Source of the DNA: JALZCH01 sp036400075
GTDB taxonomy: Bacteria; Acidobacteriota; Blastocatellia; Pyrinomonadales; Pyrinomonadaceae
DNA length: 64,000 nucleotides
Reading direction: 5' to 3'
NCBI GenBank assembly: GCA_036400075.1
Contig: DASWLV010000002.1
Location: forward strand, 1-64,000
Shown: positions 34,256 to 42,243 of the stretch, piece by piece
Position numbering within the stretch: the first letter of the stretch is position 1
How the letters are laid out: the number at the start of each line of letters is the position of its first letter
Program-made: the position numbers and the translations under genes
Notes under the pieces: generated by a model
What the model saw: only the letters and a program-made list of their open reading frames with translations
Databases searched by the model: none
What the model was told of the DNA's origin: nothing

Positions 34256-34290
34256 CGATTTTGGATTTTAGATTTCGGATTCCGGTTTTC
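34256..34290. repeat. degenerate heptamer array (GGATTTT word) at lspA/lgt junction
   Basis: Consecutive 7-mers CGATTTT, GGATTTT, AGATTTC, GGATTCC and GGTTTTC run from the lgt start region into the last codons of lspA, encoding its KPESEI tail. It is related in word to 24035-24069. No opposing arm is seen. Confidence 0.6.
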
Positions 34291-34822
34291 CGCTGCCCGC
34301 CACGGCTTGAGCTTGTTTTCCCGCTTCAGCATTTTCAGGTTTCCGATTGAAAAATAAATCCAAAATCAACAATCCGGCACCGATGCAGATTGCCGAATCG
34401 GCAACGTTAAAAGTCGGGTAATGCCAGTTTCCAAACTGCACGTCAATAAAATCAATGACATAACCGAGCCGCACGCGGTCGGTTAAATTGCCGACAATTC
34501 CGGCAAGCAGCATCGCGCACGCGCCGAGCAGACGGTCGTTGTCTCTCGGCGTGCGCCAGAAATAATAAAGCACAAACGCGGTCGCTAATCCGGCGACAGC
34601 CGCTAGCACCCAGCGTCCGGTGTCACCGCCGTTGGCAAATCGGCTGAAAGCGACTCCGGTGTTTTCGGCGTAAATGAAATTCAGAAAATTCGGAATAACG
34701 TTTACCTCGTCGCCGAAACGCAAAGTTTTCCGCGCCCAAGCCTTTGTCGCCTGATCAATCAAAAAGACGCCGAACGCCGCAAAGAGATAACCGAGTTTCC
34801 AGTAAATTGTTTTTTTGTTCAC
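34268..34822 (-). CDS. lspA: lipoprotein signal peptidase II
   Basis: LspA cleaves the signal peptide of diacylglycerol-modified prolipoproteins, using two membrane Asp residues. The 184-residue protein has four membrane helices and the family motifs FLIDQATKAWA, ENTGVAFSRF, GIVGNLTDRVRLGYVIDFIDV (catalytic Asp near 118) and FNVADSAICIG (second Asp near 142). It is somewhat longer than usual through a C-terminal tail (NRKPENAEAGKQAQAVAGSG...). The apparent start is GTG 34822, four bases after the aspartic protease stop. Confidence 0.96.
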   Translation of the reverse strand: MNKKTIYWKLGYLFAAFGVFLIDQATKAWARKTLRFGDEVNVIPNFLNFIYAENTGVAFSRFANGGDTGRWVLAAVAGLATAFVLYYFWRTPRDNDRLLGACAMLLAGIVGNLTDRVRLGYVIDFIDVQFGNWHYPTFNVADSAICIGAGLLILDLFFNRKPENAEAGKQAQAVAGSGKPESEI

Positions 34823-34826
34823 AAAT

Positions 34827-35246
34827 TTATTTCAAATATTTGGTGGCAACATACGGATGTTTAGGATTAACGACCAATTTTTGCTGTCGCGGGTCAATTA
34901 AAACGTCCATATCTTCCATCGGAATCGCGCCCAGCAAAACGTCTCTGCTGTGCGGAATGACAACCGCGTCGCAGGTCGTCCGGCGATTTTCAAAACGGAC
35001 TTCAATCGGTCCGACAACTTCGACTTCGATTTGCGTTTCTTCAGCTAAAACCGAAAATTGCTTTTCAAGCAAAGGCAAATCAAGCTGATTGCGAATCTCA
35101 TCGTTAATCGCCAGCATAAACGAGCCTGAATCAACCAGCGATTTAACTTTTACGGTTTTAATTTTGTCCTTTTCGAGAAAACCTCGCCGATGCAAAACGA
35201 GGTCGTCAACGCTGGTCAATTCAATTTCGGCAAAAACTAATCCCAT
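34827..35246 (-). CDS. clan AA retropepsin-like aspartic protease
   Basis: From ATG 35246 it is a 139-residue single-domain protein of the retropepsin fold, which would work as a dimer. The active-site loop reads SLVDSGSFML, the flap region follows, and the C-terminal LLGAIPMEDMDVLIDPRQQKL matches the hydrophobic Gly-strand of small bacterial and archaeal clan AA proteases (AF_0612 type). There is no signal peptide, so it is cytosolic. Its place between ileS and lspA, four bases from lspA, suggests cotranscription. Substrate unknown. The frame is open 22 codons further up, but a coding start at MGLVFAEIEL gives the usual length. Confidence 0.82.
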   Translation of the reverse strand: MGLVFAEIELTSVDDLVLHRRGFLEKDKIKTVKVKSLVDSGSFMLAINDEIRNQLDLPLLEKQFSVLAEETQIEVEVVGPIEVRFENRRTTCDAVVIPHSRDVLLGAIPMEDMDVLIDPRQQKLVVNPKHPYVATKYLK

Positions 35247-35317
35247 TTCATTCACTCCCGTTTGATACTCGATTTTTTGCCGCTTCTCGTTTTTCGTTTT
35301 TATCAACAACATTCTCT

Positions 35318-38254
35318 TTAAACCGCCGCGTTTTCCGTGTTCTGGATTTCAGCTAAAACCGGCGCGCAGCGTTCACAAACGGTCGGATAACTGTCTGATT
35401 CGCCGACTTGAGTCGAATAATTCCAGCAGCGCTCGCATTTTTCGCCTTCCGCTTTGACGATGCGAACGTGCAAATTGTCCGCTTCCTTTAATTCGACTTG
35501 CGAAACGATGAAAATGAACCGCAAATCGTGGGCATATTGCTGCAACAAATCCAAAAGATCGCCGCTCGCCTCTAAAACGACTTTCGCTTCGAGCGACGAA
35601 CCGATTAATTTTTCGTTGCGCGCTTCTTCGAGCTTTTTCAAAACAATGTCGCGCACCGAAAACAAGCGTTCCCAGCGCTCTGACAACATTTCCTCGCGCT
35701 TGCCGGAAGCTTGCGGAAAACGCGCGATGTGAACCGACGCTTCGGTTTGACCGGGCAAATTTTCCCAGATTTCGTCTGCCGTAAACGCCAAAACCGGCGC
35801 GAGCAGACGAGCCGAAACGTCTGCAATTTTGTGCAAAGCCGTCTGTGCCGAACGACGCCCGTGCGAGCGCGGCGCAGCAGTGTAAAGCCGATCTTTGATA
35901 ATGTCGAAATAACGCGCCGAAAGCGTCACGGTGCAGAAATTGTAAAGCGTGTGATAAACAGCTTGAAAATCAAAATTTTGATAACCCGCCAAAACTTTTT
36001 CCGTCACCGCGTCCAATTCGCCCAGCGCCCAGCGGTCAATTTCGAGTAATTCTTCGATTTCTTCGACATCTTTGCCGCCGGAATATTGCAGAATCGGATT
36101 CTCAATCGCATCTGTTTCGGGATTGAAACCATCGAGGTTTCCGAGCGCAAACCGCATCGTGTTGCGGATTTTGCGGTAAGCGTCCGTCACGCGCTGCAAG
36201 ATTTCGCCGGAACAACGCACGTCTTCGGTGTAATCAACCGCCGAAGCCCATAAACGCAAAATTTCCGCGCCGGATTGTTTGATAATTTCATCGGGCGGCG
36301 TTGTATTTCCGACAGATTTCGATTGTTTTCTGCCTTCGCCGTCAACAACCCAGCCGTGCGTTAAAACGTTTTTATAAGGCGCGCGGTCATGAGCCGCGAG
36401 TCCGAGCATCAATGACGAATTAAACCAGCCGCGATATTGGTCGCCGCCTTCGATGTAAACATCGGCGGGAAATTCCAGATTGTCGCGCGTTTCCAAAACA
36501 GCGACGCACGACGAGCCGGAATCGAACCAAACGTCCAAAATATCGCTTTCTTTGCGAAATTCTGTCGAGCCGCATTCGCCGCACGTAAAACCTTCCGGTA
36601 GCAGCTCGCTCGCTTCGCGCTCGTACCAGGCGTCGGCGGTTTCTTTCCGAAAAATGTCTGCGACGTGGTTGACGATTTCCGGCGTCGCGACTTCGCGTTC
36701 GCAGCCCGTGCAATAAAAAACGGGAATCGGCACGCCCCAGACGCGCTGGCGCGAAACGCACCAGTCGGGACGACCGGAAACCATATTTCGCATACGGTCT
36801 TCGCCCCACGCGGGCAGCCAATTGACGTTTTTGATTTCGTTCAAAGCCATCTGGCGCAAACTGCCGTTTTCGCCCGCATCCATCGAGATAAACCATTGCG
36901 GCGTGGCGCGAAAAATAACCGGATTTTTGCAGCGCCAGCAATGCGGATAACGATGTTCATACTTTTCGGAAAACAGCAAAGAGCCATTCGCTTGCAGGAA
37001 TTCGACGATTTTCGGATTAGCTTGAAAAACCGTTTCGCCCGCAAAGTTTTCGATGTCGGGCGTAAAACGTCCGGCGTTATCAACCGGGCAGTAGATTTCC
37101 AGCCCGTATTTTTTGCCCATCAAAAAATCGTCGTGACCGTGACCGGGCGCGGTATGAACCAATCCTGTTCCCGCTTTGCTCGTTTCTTTGCGGTCGCGCG
37201 CCTCAGAGACATCTAATTCTGTTTCAGCGTCGGATTCTCCGCCCAAAGTTACGTGATCGCCGGTCATCAACAATGAATCCCGGTTTATCCATGGATGACG
37301 TGCCCAAAGTCCTTCTAATTTTGAACCCGGAAATCTTGCCAAAATGTTTGGCATTTGCCGCTCGCCTTCTTCATCAACACCGCCCAAACCGCATTTGACG
37401 ACGGCAAAACCGACTAACTCAGAAGCAATAATCAAAACTTCGTCGCCGTTTTCTATCGCAACGTATTCAAAATCGGGATTCACGGCGATTCCGAGATTTG
37501 ACGGAAGCGTCCACGGAGTCGTCGTCCAAATCACGAAATTAACTTTTTTGCCCGCCAGCGCCTCGTCAATTTGCGTGCCGTCGCCTTTGAGCGGAAAACG
37601 GACGTAAACCGAAGGCGAAGTGTGCAGCTTGTATTCGACCTCGGCTTCGGCGAGCGCCGTTTGATCGTGAATGCACCAATACACGGGACGTGCCCCTTTA
37701 TAAACAAAACCGCGTTCCAGGAATTTACCGAAAAGCCGCGCCGTTTCCGCTTCATATTCGTGCGACATCGTGAGATACGGATTTTGCCACTCGCCGAAAA
37801 CACCGAGGCGTTGAAAATCTCTCGTCTGCGAATTCATCGCAGTCGAAGCGTGTTCGCGGCAGATGCGGCGAAAAGTTGAAACCGGAATATCGGCTTTGTT
37901 TTTGCCTTTTTCTCCAAGCTTCTTTTCAACAAACTGCTCAATCGGCAAACCGTGACAGTCGTAGCCCGGCACATAAGGCGTGTCAAACCCCATCATTGTG
38001 CGGGATTTAACAATAAAATCTTTCAGGATTTTATTGAGCGCCGTACCGATATGAATATCGGCGTTGGCATACGGCGGTCCGTCGTGGAGAATGAATTTCT
38101 CTGCGTTTTTTCGGGCTTCTCGAATCAATTCGTACAAACCCGCCTGTTTCCATTTCGCCAGCCGAGCCGGTTCGCTTTGCGCGAGATTAGCTTTTTGCGA
38201 AAAATTAGTTTTGGGAAGATTAACTGTCTTTTTTAAATCTAAAAATTCGGTCAT
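35318..38254 (-). CDS. ileS: isoleucyl-tRNA synthetase
   Basis: IleRS charges tRNA-Ile and edits misactivated valine. The 978-residue protein has HIGH-type motif DIHIGTALNK (about 68), the CP1 editing domain (TTPWTLPSNL, about 250), KMSKS-type motif GRKQSKSVGN (about 635), and a C-terminal zinc-ribbon-like segment with CERCWNY...CERC (about 940-965). The signature is of the ordinary bacterial type. It leads the ileS, protease, lspA, lgt, rluD run. ATG 38254 (MTEFLDLKK) is preferred over one five codons upstream. A hairpin sits at 38304-38337, in its leader. Confidence 0.97.
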   Translation of the reverse strand: MTEFLDLKKTVNLPKTNFSQKANLAQSEPARLAKWKQAGLYELIREARKNAEKFILHDGPPYANADIHIGTALNKILKDFIVKSRTMMGFDTPYVPGYDCHGLPIEQFVEKKLGEKGKNKADIPVSTFRRICREHASTAMNSQTRDFQRLGVFGEWQNPYLTMSHEYEAETARLFGKFLERGFVYKGARPVYWCIHDQTALAEAEVEYKLHTSPSVYVRFPLKGDGTQIDEALAGKKVNFVIWTTTPWTLPSNLGIAVNPDFEYVAIENGDEVLIIASELVGFAVVKCGLGGVDEEGERQMPNILARFPGSKLEGLWARHPWINRDSLLMTGDHVTLGGESDAETELDVSEARDRKETSKAGTGLVHTAPGHGHDDFLMGKKYGLEIYCPVDNAGRFTPDIENFAGETVFQANPKIVEFLQANGSLLFSEKYEHRYPHCWRCKNPVIFRATPQWFISMDAGENGSLRQMALNEIKNVNWLPAWGEDRMRNMVSGRPDWCVSRQRVWGVPIPVFYCTGCEREVATPEIVNHVADIFRKETADAWYEREASELLPEGFTCGECGSTEFRKESDILDVWFDSGSSCVAVLETRDNLEFPADVYIEGGDQYRGWFNSSLMLGLAAHDRAPYKNVLTHGWVVDGEGRKQSKSVGNTTPPDEIIKQSGAEILRLWASAVDYTEDVRCSGEILQRVTDAYRKIRNTMRFALGNLDGFNPETDAIENPILQYSGGKDVEEIEELLEIDRWALGELDAVTEKVLAGYQNFDFQAVYHTLYNFCTVTLSARYFDIIKDRLYTAAPRSHGRRSAQTALHKIADVSARLLAPVLAFTADEIWENLPGQTEASVHIARFPQASGKREEMLSERWERLFSVRDIVLKKLEEARNEKLIGSSLEAKVVLEASGDLLDLLQQYAHDLRFIFIVSQVELKEADNLHVRIVKAEGEKCERCWNYSTQVGESDSYPTVCERCAPVLAEIQNTENAAV

Positions 38255-38269
38255 ACGTTTATAAATCAA

Positions 38270-38751
38270 AAATCAGTCTAAGTTTAACCGTTCTAAAATT
38301 CAAAAGTCCCAAGCCTTTTCTTTAAGACTTGGGACTTCCGCGCTTGCAAAACTTTAGCTTCAACTCAACCGCCTGAAGCGACAAAGCCCCTTTTTACGCA
38401 GATAATAATTATGCTAAAGCCGTTTTTCATAAATTCGTCAGTTTATTTATGCCAATAATTTTTCATTTAGTCAATTTTTATCAACTCTACGCCGTGTCCT
38501 GATAATGCCGTACTTAAAAATATTTGTTTTTCACGAATAGTAAGAGTGATTTTAAAAGAGTTACAGGTTAAGAAATCTGTTTAGTTTTGAGATTTTGATT
38601 TTCAGACGAGTTTTGAAAGATAGATTAAGCCGAGAACATGCCGCTTCGATAAATATTAATGATTATCTGATAAACGTGAGTTTTTAAGATAATCATCATT
38701 CGATTATTTTCGCTATTTGCGAGTTTTCGACCTACAAACTATCTTTAAAAT
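38270..38751. other. 482-bp gene-free divergent region between ileS and yitT
   Basis: AT-rich and without a supported gene. It holds a hairpin at 38304-38337 on the ileS side and a 10-bp inverted repeat on the yitT side (ATGATTATCT 38659-38668, AGATAATCAT 38687-38696). Promoters for both directions must lie here; I see no confident -35/-10 pair and no tRNA or known riboswitch. Confidence 0.6.
38304..38337 (-). promoter_or_regulatory. hairpin in the ileS leader
   Basis: AAGTCCCAAG (38304-38313) pairs exactly with CTTGGGACTT (38328-38337). Read toward ileS it is followed by TTGAATTTTAG, a weak T-run, about 50 bases before the start. It could be a partial terminator or attenuator, or another long-palindrome relic. 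No T-box consensus accompanies it. Confidence 0.5.
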
Positions 38752-39615
38752 ATGAAACCGATAATTCGAGAGTCGGCAAATATCTTACTTATTATTCTGG
38801 GAATTCTTTCAGCGGGAATGGGATTGAAAGGATTTTTGCTCTCAAGCCGCTTTATTGACGGTGGCGTAACGGGTATTTCTATGCTGCTTTCTGATGTTGT
38901 TGGATTACCGCTATCCATTTGGCTTTTGATTATCAATCTTCCGTTTATTGCTCTCGGTTATAATCAGATAGGTAAAAAGTTTGCCGTCAAAAGTGCTTTA
39001 GCGATTGCAGGTTTATCAATTTGCCTTGCTGTTATTAAATATCCTGACGTAACGCCCGACAAGCTTCTAACTGCTGTTTTCGGCGGTTTTTTTATTGGTG
39101 CTGGAATTGGTCTTGCGATTCGCGGCGGTGCGGTTTTAGACGGAACTGAAATCGCTGCACTGCTTGTCAGCCGAAGCAGTCATCTCCTGAGAGTTGGTGA
39201 TGTCATTCTCATTTTGAATATATTTATTTTCTTAGCCGCCGCTTTCTTTTTGGGAGTTGAGATAGCGTTGTATTCGATTTTGACTTATGTGGCGGCATCC
39301 AAAACAATTGACTTTTTGCTTCACGGCATTGAGGAATATACGGCAATTACAATCGTTTCAGCGAAAAACGAAGCAGTAAAAGAAGCAATAATAAATAGAC
39401 TTCATAGAGGTGTAACGGTTTATAAAGGTCATGGAGGAATGGGAAGCACTGGCGTTAATGATTCTCAGCAAGAAATACTTTACTGCGTTGTAACACGGTT
39501 GGAAATTGGGAGCATTAAGAATGTAGTGAGAGAAATAGATTCGACGGCATTTATGACAACGCATTCGTTAAGTAATGTTGAAGGCGGTTTAATTAAGAGG
39601 GCTGATTTACATTAA
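38752..39615 (+). CDS. YitT family membrane protein (DUF161 + DUF2179)
   Basis: A 287-residue protein. Residues 1-195 carry five or six membrane helices with the YitT signature GVTGISMLL and GGAVLDGTEIAALL. The C-terminal cytosolic DUF2179 domain (about 205-285) contains AITIVSAKNEAVKEAIINRLHRGVT and MTTHSLSNVEGG. The family is widespread and has no firmly known transport substrate. Codon choice looks more AT-rich than in the surrounding genes, as it does in the next few genes, which may point to different ancestry. It stands alone, with no operon partner. Confidence 0.9.
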   Translation: MKPIIRESANILLIILGILSAGMGLKGFLLSSRFIDGGVTGISMLLSDVVGLPLSIWLLIINLPFIALGYNQIGKKFAVKSALAIAGLSICLAVIKYPDVTPDKLLTAVFGGFFIGAGIGLAIRGGAVLDGTEIAALLVSRSSHLLRVGDVILILNIFIFLAAAFFLGVEIALYSILTYVAASKTIDFLLHGIEEYTAITIVSAKNEAVKEAIINRLHRGVTVYKGHGGMGSTGVNDSQQEILYCVVTRLEIGSIKNVVREIDSTAFMTTHSLSNVEGGLIKRADLH

Positions 39616-39724
39616 ACGCGCACCACAGAAAATGCAGTTTTGGTAATTGATATTTTGTCTCAAAAAAGGTCGTTTTTAGACAAGTTTTATTAGACTTAAT
39701 CTTTAATTTTGCAGTCTCTTAAAT

Positions 39725-40492
39725 TTACTCAGCGACTTCTTCAAGCGACCAAACATCTACGTGAACCGGACCGCCGCAATGCAAAAGTGGTTCTCCAGTT
39801 GGCGCTTGTAAACCGTTTGCCTCAATCATATTTGATTTGTATTCAAATAGAGTTTCGGTCTTTTGCAAACGCCACGGTTCATGATGAATGCGGCAGCGGT
39901 AAATCTTTTCTTTATCTGTTGTGTAAAGGCAATAGCGTTCAATCAGAAAGTAATCAAGAGAACCGGGCTGAGCCTTTGGCAAATCATCGCCGATTGTCCA
40001 GGCTGCTTTGAACTCCGCTTCATTGTCACTGCGGTTTGACTCGAAGACAATTCTATTATCTTCCTCTTTTAGGCTAATACTCGCATTGTAATAAGGTAAG
40101 CTAAACAATGTGCGGGCGGCTGTTACCGCGAGCGGATTATTAGCATCCAGAGAGAAAAACCAGACGCCGGGAACACCATTCAAATAAACGTAAGTTCGCA
40201 CGTTCAGCTCATGAAGTCTGCTTAGAACAGGAAGCGGAGGTGTAAACGAAGGTCTGGCATTCCAGATTGTCAAAGGCGTGATTGCAATCCAGGCTTTTCC
40301 GTCAAAAGTATCAATCATCAAAGGCTCCGGTATTACTTTGCGAAGCTCTTCAATGGAAATCTCCCAATGCATAAAGAGCAGTTTATCCCAAGATTGATGC
40401 ATCACGGGGATTCCTGAAGGACGCTCCCTGACTAATAAACGATCTTCGAGGCTTGGTAATCGCTCGGTCATAATCTTCTGATAATACCCCAT
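39725..40492 (-). CDS. DUF2071 (YqjF-like) protein
   Basis: A 255-residue cytosolic protein that fits DUF2071 along its whole length. Recognisable parts are the HQSWDKLLFMHWEI start, the LRKVIPEPLMIDTFDGKAWIAITP block (about 50-73), NVRTYVYLNGVPGVWFFSLDA (about 97-118), and GSLDYFLIERYCLYT (about 180). The family resembles acetoacetate decarboxylase in fold, but no activity is established. The gene stands alone in the AT-richer patch. A second ATG seven codons in is an alternative start. Confidence 0.85.
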   Translation of the reverse strand: MGYYQKIMTERLPSLEDRLLVRERPSGIPVMHQSWDKLLFMHWEISIEELRKVIPEPLMIDTFDGKAWIAITPLTIWNARPSFTPPLPVLSRLHELNVRTYVYLNGVPGVWFFSLDANNPLAVTAARTLFSLPYYNASISLKEEDNRIVFESNRSDNEAEFKAAWTIGDDLPKAQPGSLDYFLIERYCLYTTDKEKIYRCRIHHEPWRLQKTETLFEYKSNMIEANGLQAPTGEPLLHCGGPVHVDVWSLEEVAE

Positions 40493-40583
40493 TTGGAAAT
40501 TCCGGCTCAGAGCGTCTCAGAAACGTTCCTTTTTGAGACAATCATAAATAACGGCACATTATTAGAACACTACATAATACTAT

Positions 40584-40874
40584 CTATTCCTCGGAATATA
40601 ATTGGTGTCCGTCAACTTCTAAACTGAAAAAACTAATCTCCAATCTCCACGAAATCCGAACATTAATACTCGCAGGCAAGCTGCCGATTTGGAAGTTGAA
40701 TTCGGGGACGTACCAAAGATAACTAATCGTTTTAACGGCAAGGTTTCCGTCTATCCAAACAGATTCGTAGCCCGCACCGGTTCCATCGTAAGCGACTTCA
40801 AAAACCCCATCGGGAGTAACAACATTAAGTCTTCTAAATAACCACTTCTTTTCAATTAATGTTGCTATTAACAT
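40584..40874 (-). CDS. small protein resembling a FAIM1-like beta domain
   Basis: A 96-residue protein of unknown function, predicted to be almost all beta strand. The pattern of short strands ending in repeated V/I-D-G turns (VTPDGVFEVAYDG, ESVWIDGNLAVK, ending SFFSLEVDGHQLYSEE) recalls half of Fas apoptosis inhibitory molecule 1, whose repeats end in a similar LEV(D/N)G strand. No signal peptide or catalytic motif is seen. It stops eight bases before the DUF948-like gene's end on the same strand, so the two could be cotranscribed. The FAIM resemblance is pattern-based only. Confidence 0.5.
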   Translation of the reverse strand: MLIATLIEKKWLFRRLNVVTPDGVFEVAYDGTGAGYESVWIDGNLAVKTISYLWYVPEFNFQIGSLPASINVRISWRLEISFFSLEVDGHQLYSEE

Positions 40875-40881
40875 TTAGATT

Positions 40882-41454
40882 TCAGCCGATAAACATTTCG
40901 TCTTCGCCGTAAACGCGGTCTAATTGGCGAGGCGTCGGCGCGAAGAGAACTTCCAAGCCTTTTCGCAAGCCAGCCATCACGGCGGCGACTTCGCGCGCCG
41001 GTTCGACGACTTTGGTTTGGATAAAATCGGTGGTTTCGCGAACTTGAATATTTGTGCGGTCAACCGTTCGGCTGACAAGCGCGACTTTTTCTTTCGCCGT
41101 GATTGCCGTGTCGCTCACAAGAGCCTTAATTTCGGCAACTTCTTCGCGGATGAGCGCGGTTGACTCGGAGAAGTTCCTTGTCGCGCTCGACAGATGAATT
41201 GACATTTCGCCGAATCTCTCGGCGATTTCTTTGCCCTGCGCCGCAATTTCTTTGCCTTGCAAACTGATTTGATTGGCGGTTTGCATCAGCGGCTCGACTC
41301 GTTCGTGAACTCGCCGCACAATTCCGACGACGCGAAAAACGGCAATCGCAATTGAAAGCATCGAAATCGCCATCACGGCGAAACAAACTGCGATAATTAT
41401 CAGAATCCAGAAGAGAGAAGCTTCGCTGCTGAGTTGAAAAGCTAAAACCGGCAT
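40882..41454 (-). CDS. DUF948-like membrane-anchored coiled-coil protein
   Basis: A 190-residue protein with one N-terminal membrane helix (about 14-42, FWILIIIAVCFAVMAISML...) and a long amphipathic helix (about 48-165) with no glycine or proline breaks, as in DUF948 general-stress-type proteins. A short conserved-looking tail (APTPRQLDRVYGEDEMFIG) follows. It probably lies in the cytoplasm or periplasm as a coiled coil tethered to the membrane. The YtxH-type gene upstream on the same strand is the usual partner of such proteins in many bacteria. Confidence 0.75.
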   Translation of the reverse strand: MPVLAFQLSSEASLFWILIIIAVCFAVMAISMLSIAIAVFRVVGIVRRVHERVEPLMQTANQISLQGKEIAAQGKEIAERFGEMSIHLSSATRNFSESTALIREEVAEIKALVSDTAITAKEKVALVSRTVDRTNIQVRETTDFIQTKVVEPAREVAAVMAGLRKGLEVLFAPTPRQLDRVYGEDEMFIG

Positions 41455-41562
41455 TATTTATTTTCCTCAAACGATTTTAAAAATCGGCGCAAAGCAGCCA
41501 ATTTCCAAAGTGATTTTACATTCGATTCGCTTTTTTGCAACAAAATTCAATGCGAAAAACAA

Positions 41563-41588
41563 AAAGGCGACAATAAATTATCGCCCTT
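41563..41588 (-). terminator. probable terminator after ytxH-like gene
   Basis: On the minus strand AAGGGCGATAATTTATTGTCGCCTTTTT forms a short stem (GGCGA/TCGCC) with a T-run. It lies just past the YtxH-like stop at 41609. Confidence 0.65.
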
Positions 41589-41608
41589 TCACATAACTGT
41601 TTTGAAAA

Positions 41609-42067
41609 CTAATTTTCCGGTTCTTTAACGCCTTCGCCCAACTCGTTCGGATATGACGGGCGTCCTTCGGCGATGACGGATGGTTCGGTTTTGCGTTTTT
41701 CTTCGTAGTACGCCTGCTTTCCGGCTTCGACAGCGGCTGACAGCGTGTTTTTCGGACGTTCCGTCGCGCCGCGCGCCTTCCCGGCTAATTCGCCGGCGCG
41801 CTCCTTTGTCACGTCGTAATACTCGCCAGCCCGTTCTCGGGCAACTTCGTAATATTCACCGGCGCGTTCACCGATTTGCGCGGCTGTTTCGCGTCCTTTG
41901 TCAACGCCTTTGCGCGTTACATCGGCGATGTCTTCGCGCAATTCCGAACCGGGTTTCGGCGCTAACAACAGCGCGACGAGCGCGCCGATGCCGCCTCCGA
42001 TTAACAGATAAGTCAATTTGTCAGTCGCCGCGAATTCGCTTCTTCGACGATTTTCTTCCTCTCCCAT
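41609..42067 (-). CDS. YtxH domain membrane protein
   Basis: A 152-residue protein with an N-terminal membrane segment (about 18-40, LTYLLIGGGIGALVALLLAPKPGSELRED), the YtxH/Gsy signature. A long helical part follows with near-exact 11-residue repeats (AGEYYEVARER, AGEYYDVTKER, about 65-95), as in LEA-like or apolipoprotein-like amphipathic helices. The C-terminus is acidic and disordered. YtxH proteins are general-stress membrane proteins of unknown mechanism. GGAAGG lies upstream of the ATG. It pairs with the DUF948-like gene. Confidence 0.85.
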   Translation of the reverse strand: MGEEENRRRSEFAATDKLTYLLIGGGIGALVALLLAPKPGSELREDIADVTRKGVDKGRETAAQIGERAGEYYEVARERAGEYYDVTKERAGELAGKARGATERPKNTLSAAVEAGKQAYYEEKRKTEPSVIAEGRPSYPNELGEGVKEPEN

Positions 42068-42127
42068 AATTTAAAATCCTTCCGCGACGCTAGCGCCGCT
42101 AATTATTTTTTATTTTCGGCGTGAGTT

Positions 42128-42243
42128 TAGCAGAGAGAGTCCGGCGAGTCCAGAGAGTCAGGCAAGTCTGGCAAGTCGTAAATCAAAGAAATCAAATTCT
42201 AATTGACTCGCTAGACTCTCGACTCGCCGGACTCACTAGACTC
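42128..42243. repeat. palindromic array of GAGTCCGGC-type 9-mers
   Basis: The left part (about 42128-42178) is a run of 9-bp words around GAGTCCAGA / GAGTCAGGC / AAGTCTGGC. The right part (about 42205-42243) is the complementary run. The exact core is GAGTCCGGCGAGTC (42137-42150) against GACTCGCCGGACTC (42221-42234). The right part is read through by the sigma-54 activator gene and encodes its final residues SSESGESRV. Confidence 0.85.

Noticed and set aside
38281..38400. T-box riboswitch ahead of ileS
   Set aside because: The hairpin AAGTCCCAAG/CTTGGGACTT and a nearby GCGCGG recall a T-box terminator, but there is no GGTGGNACCGCG-type T-box sequence or specifier-loop layout, and T-boxes are not expected in this phylum.
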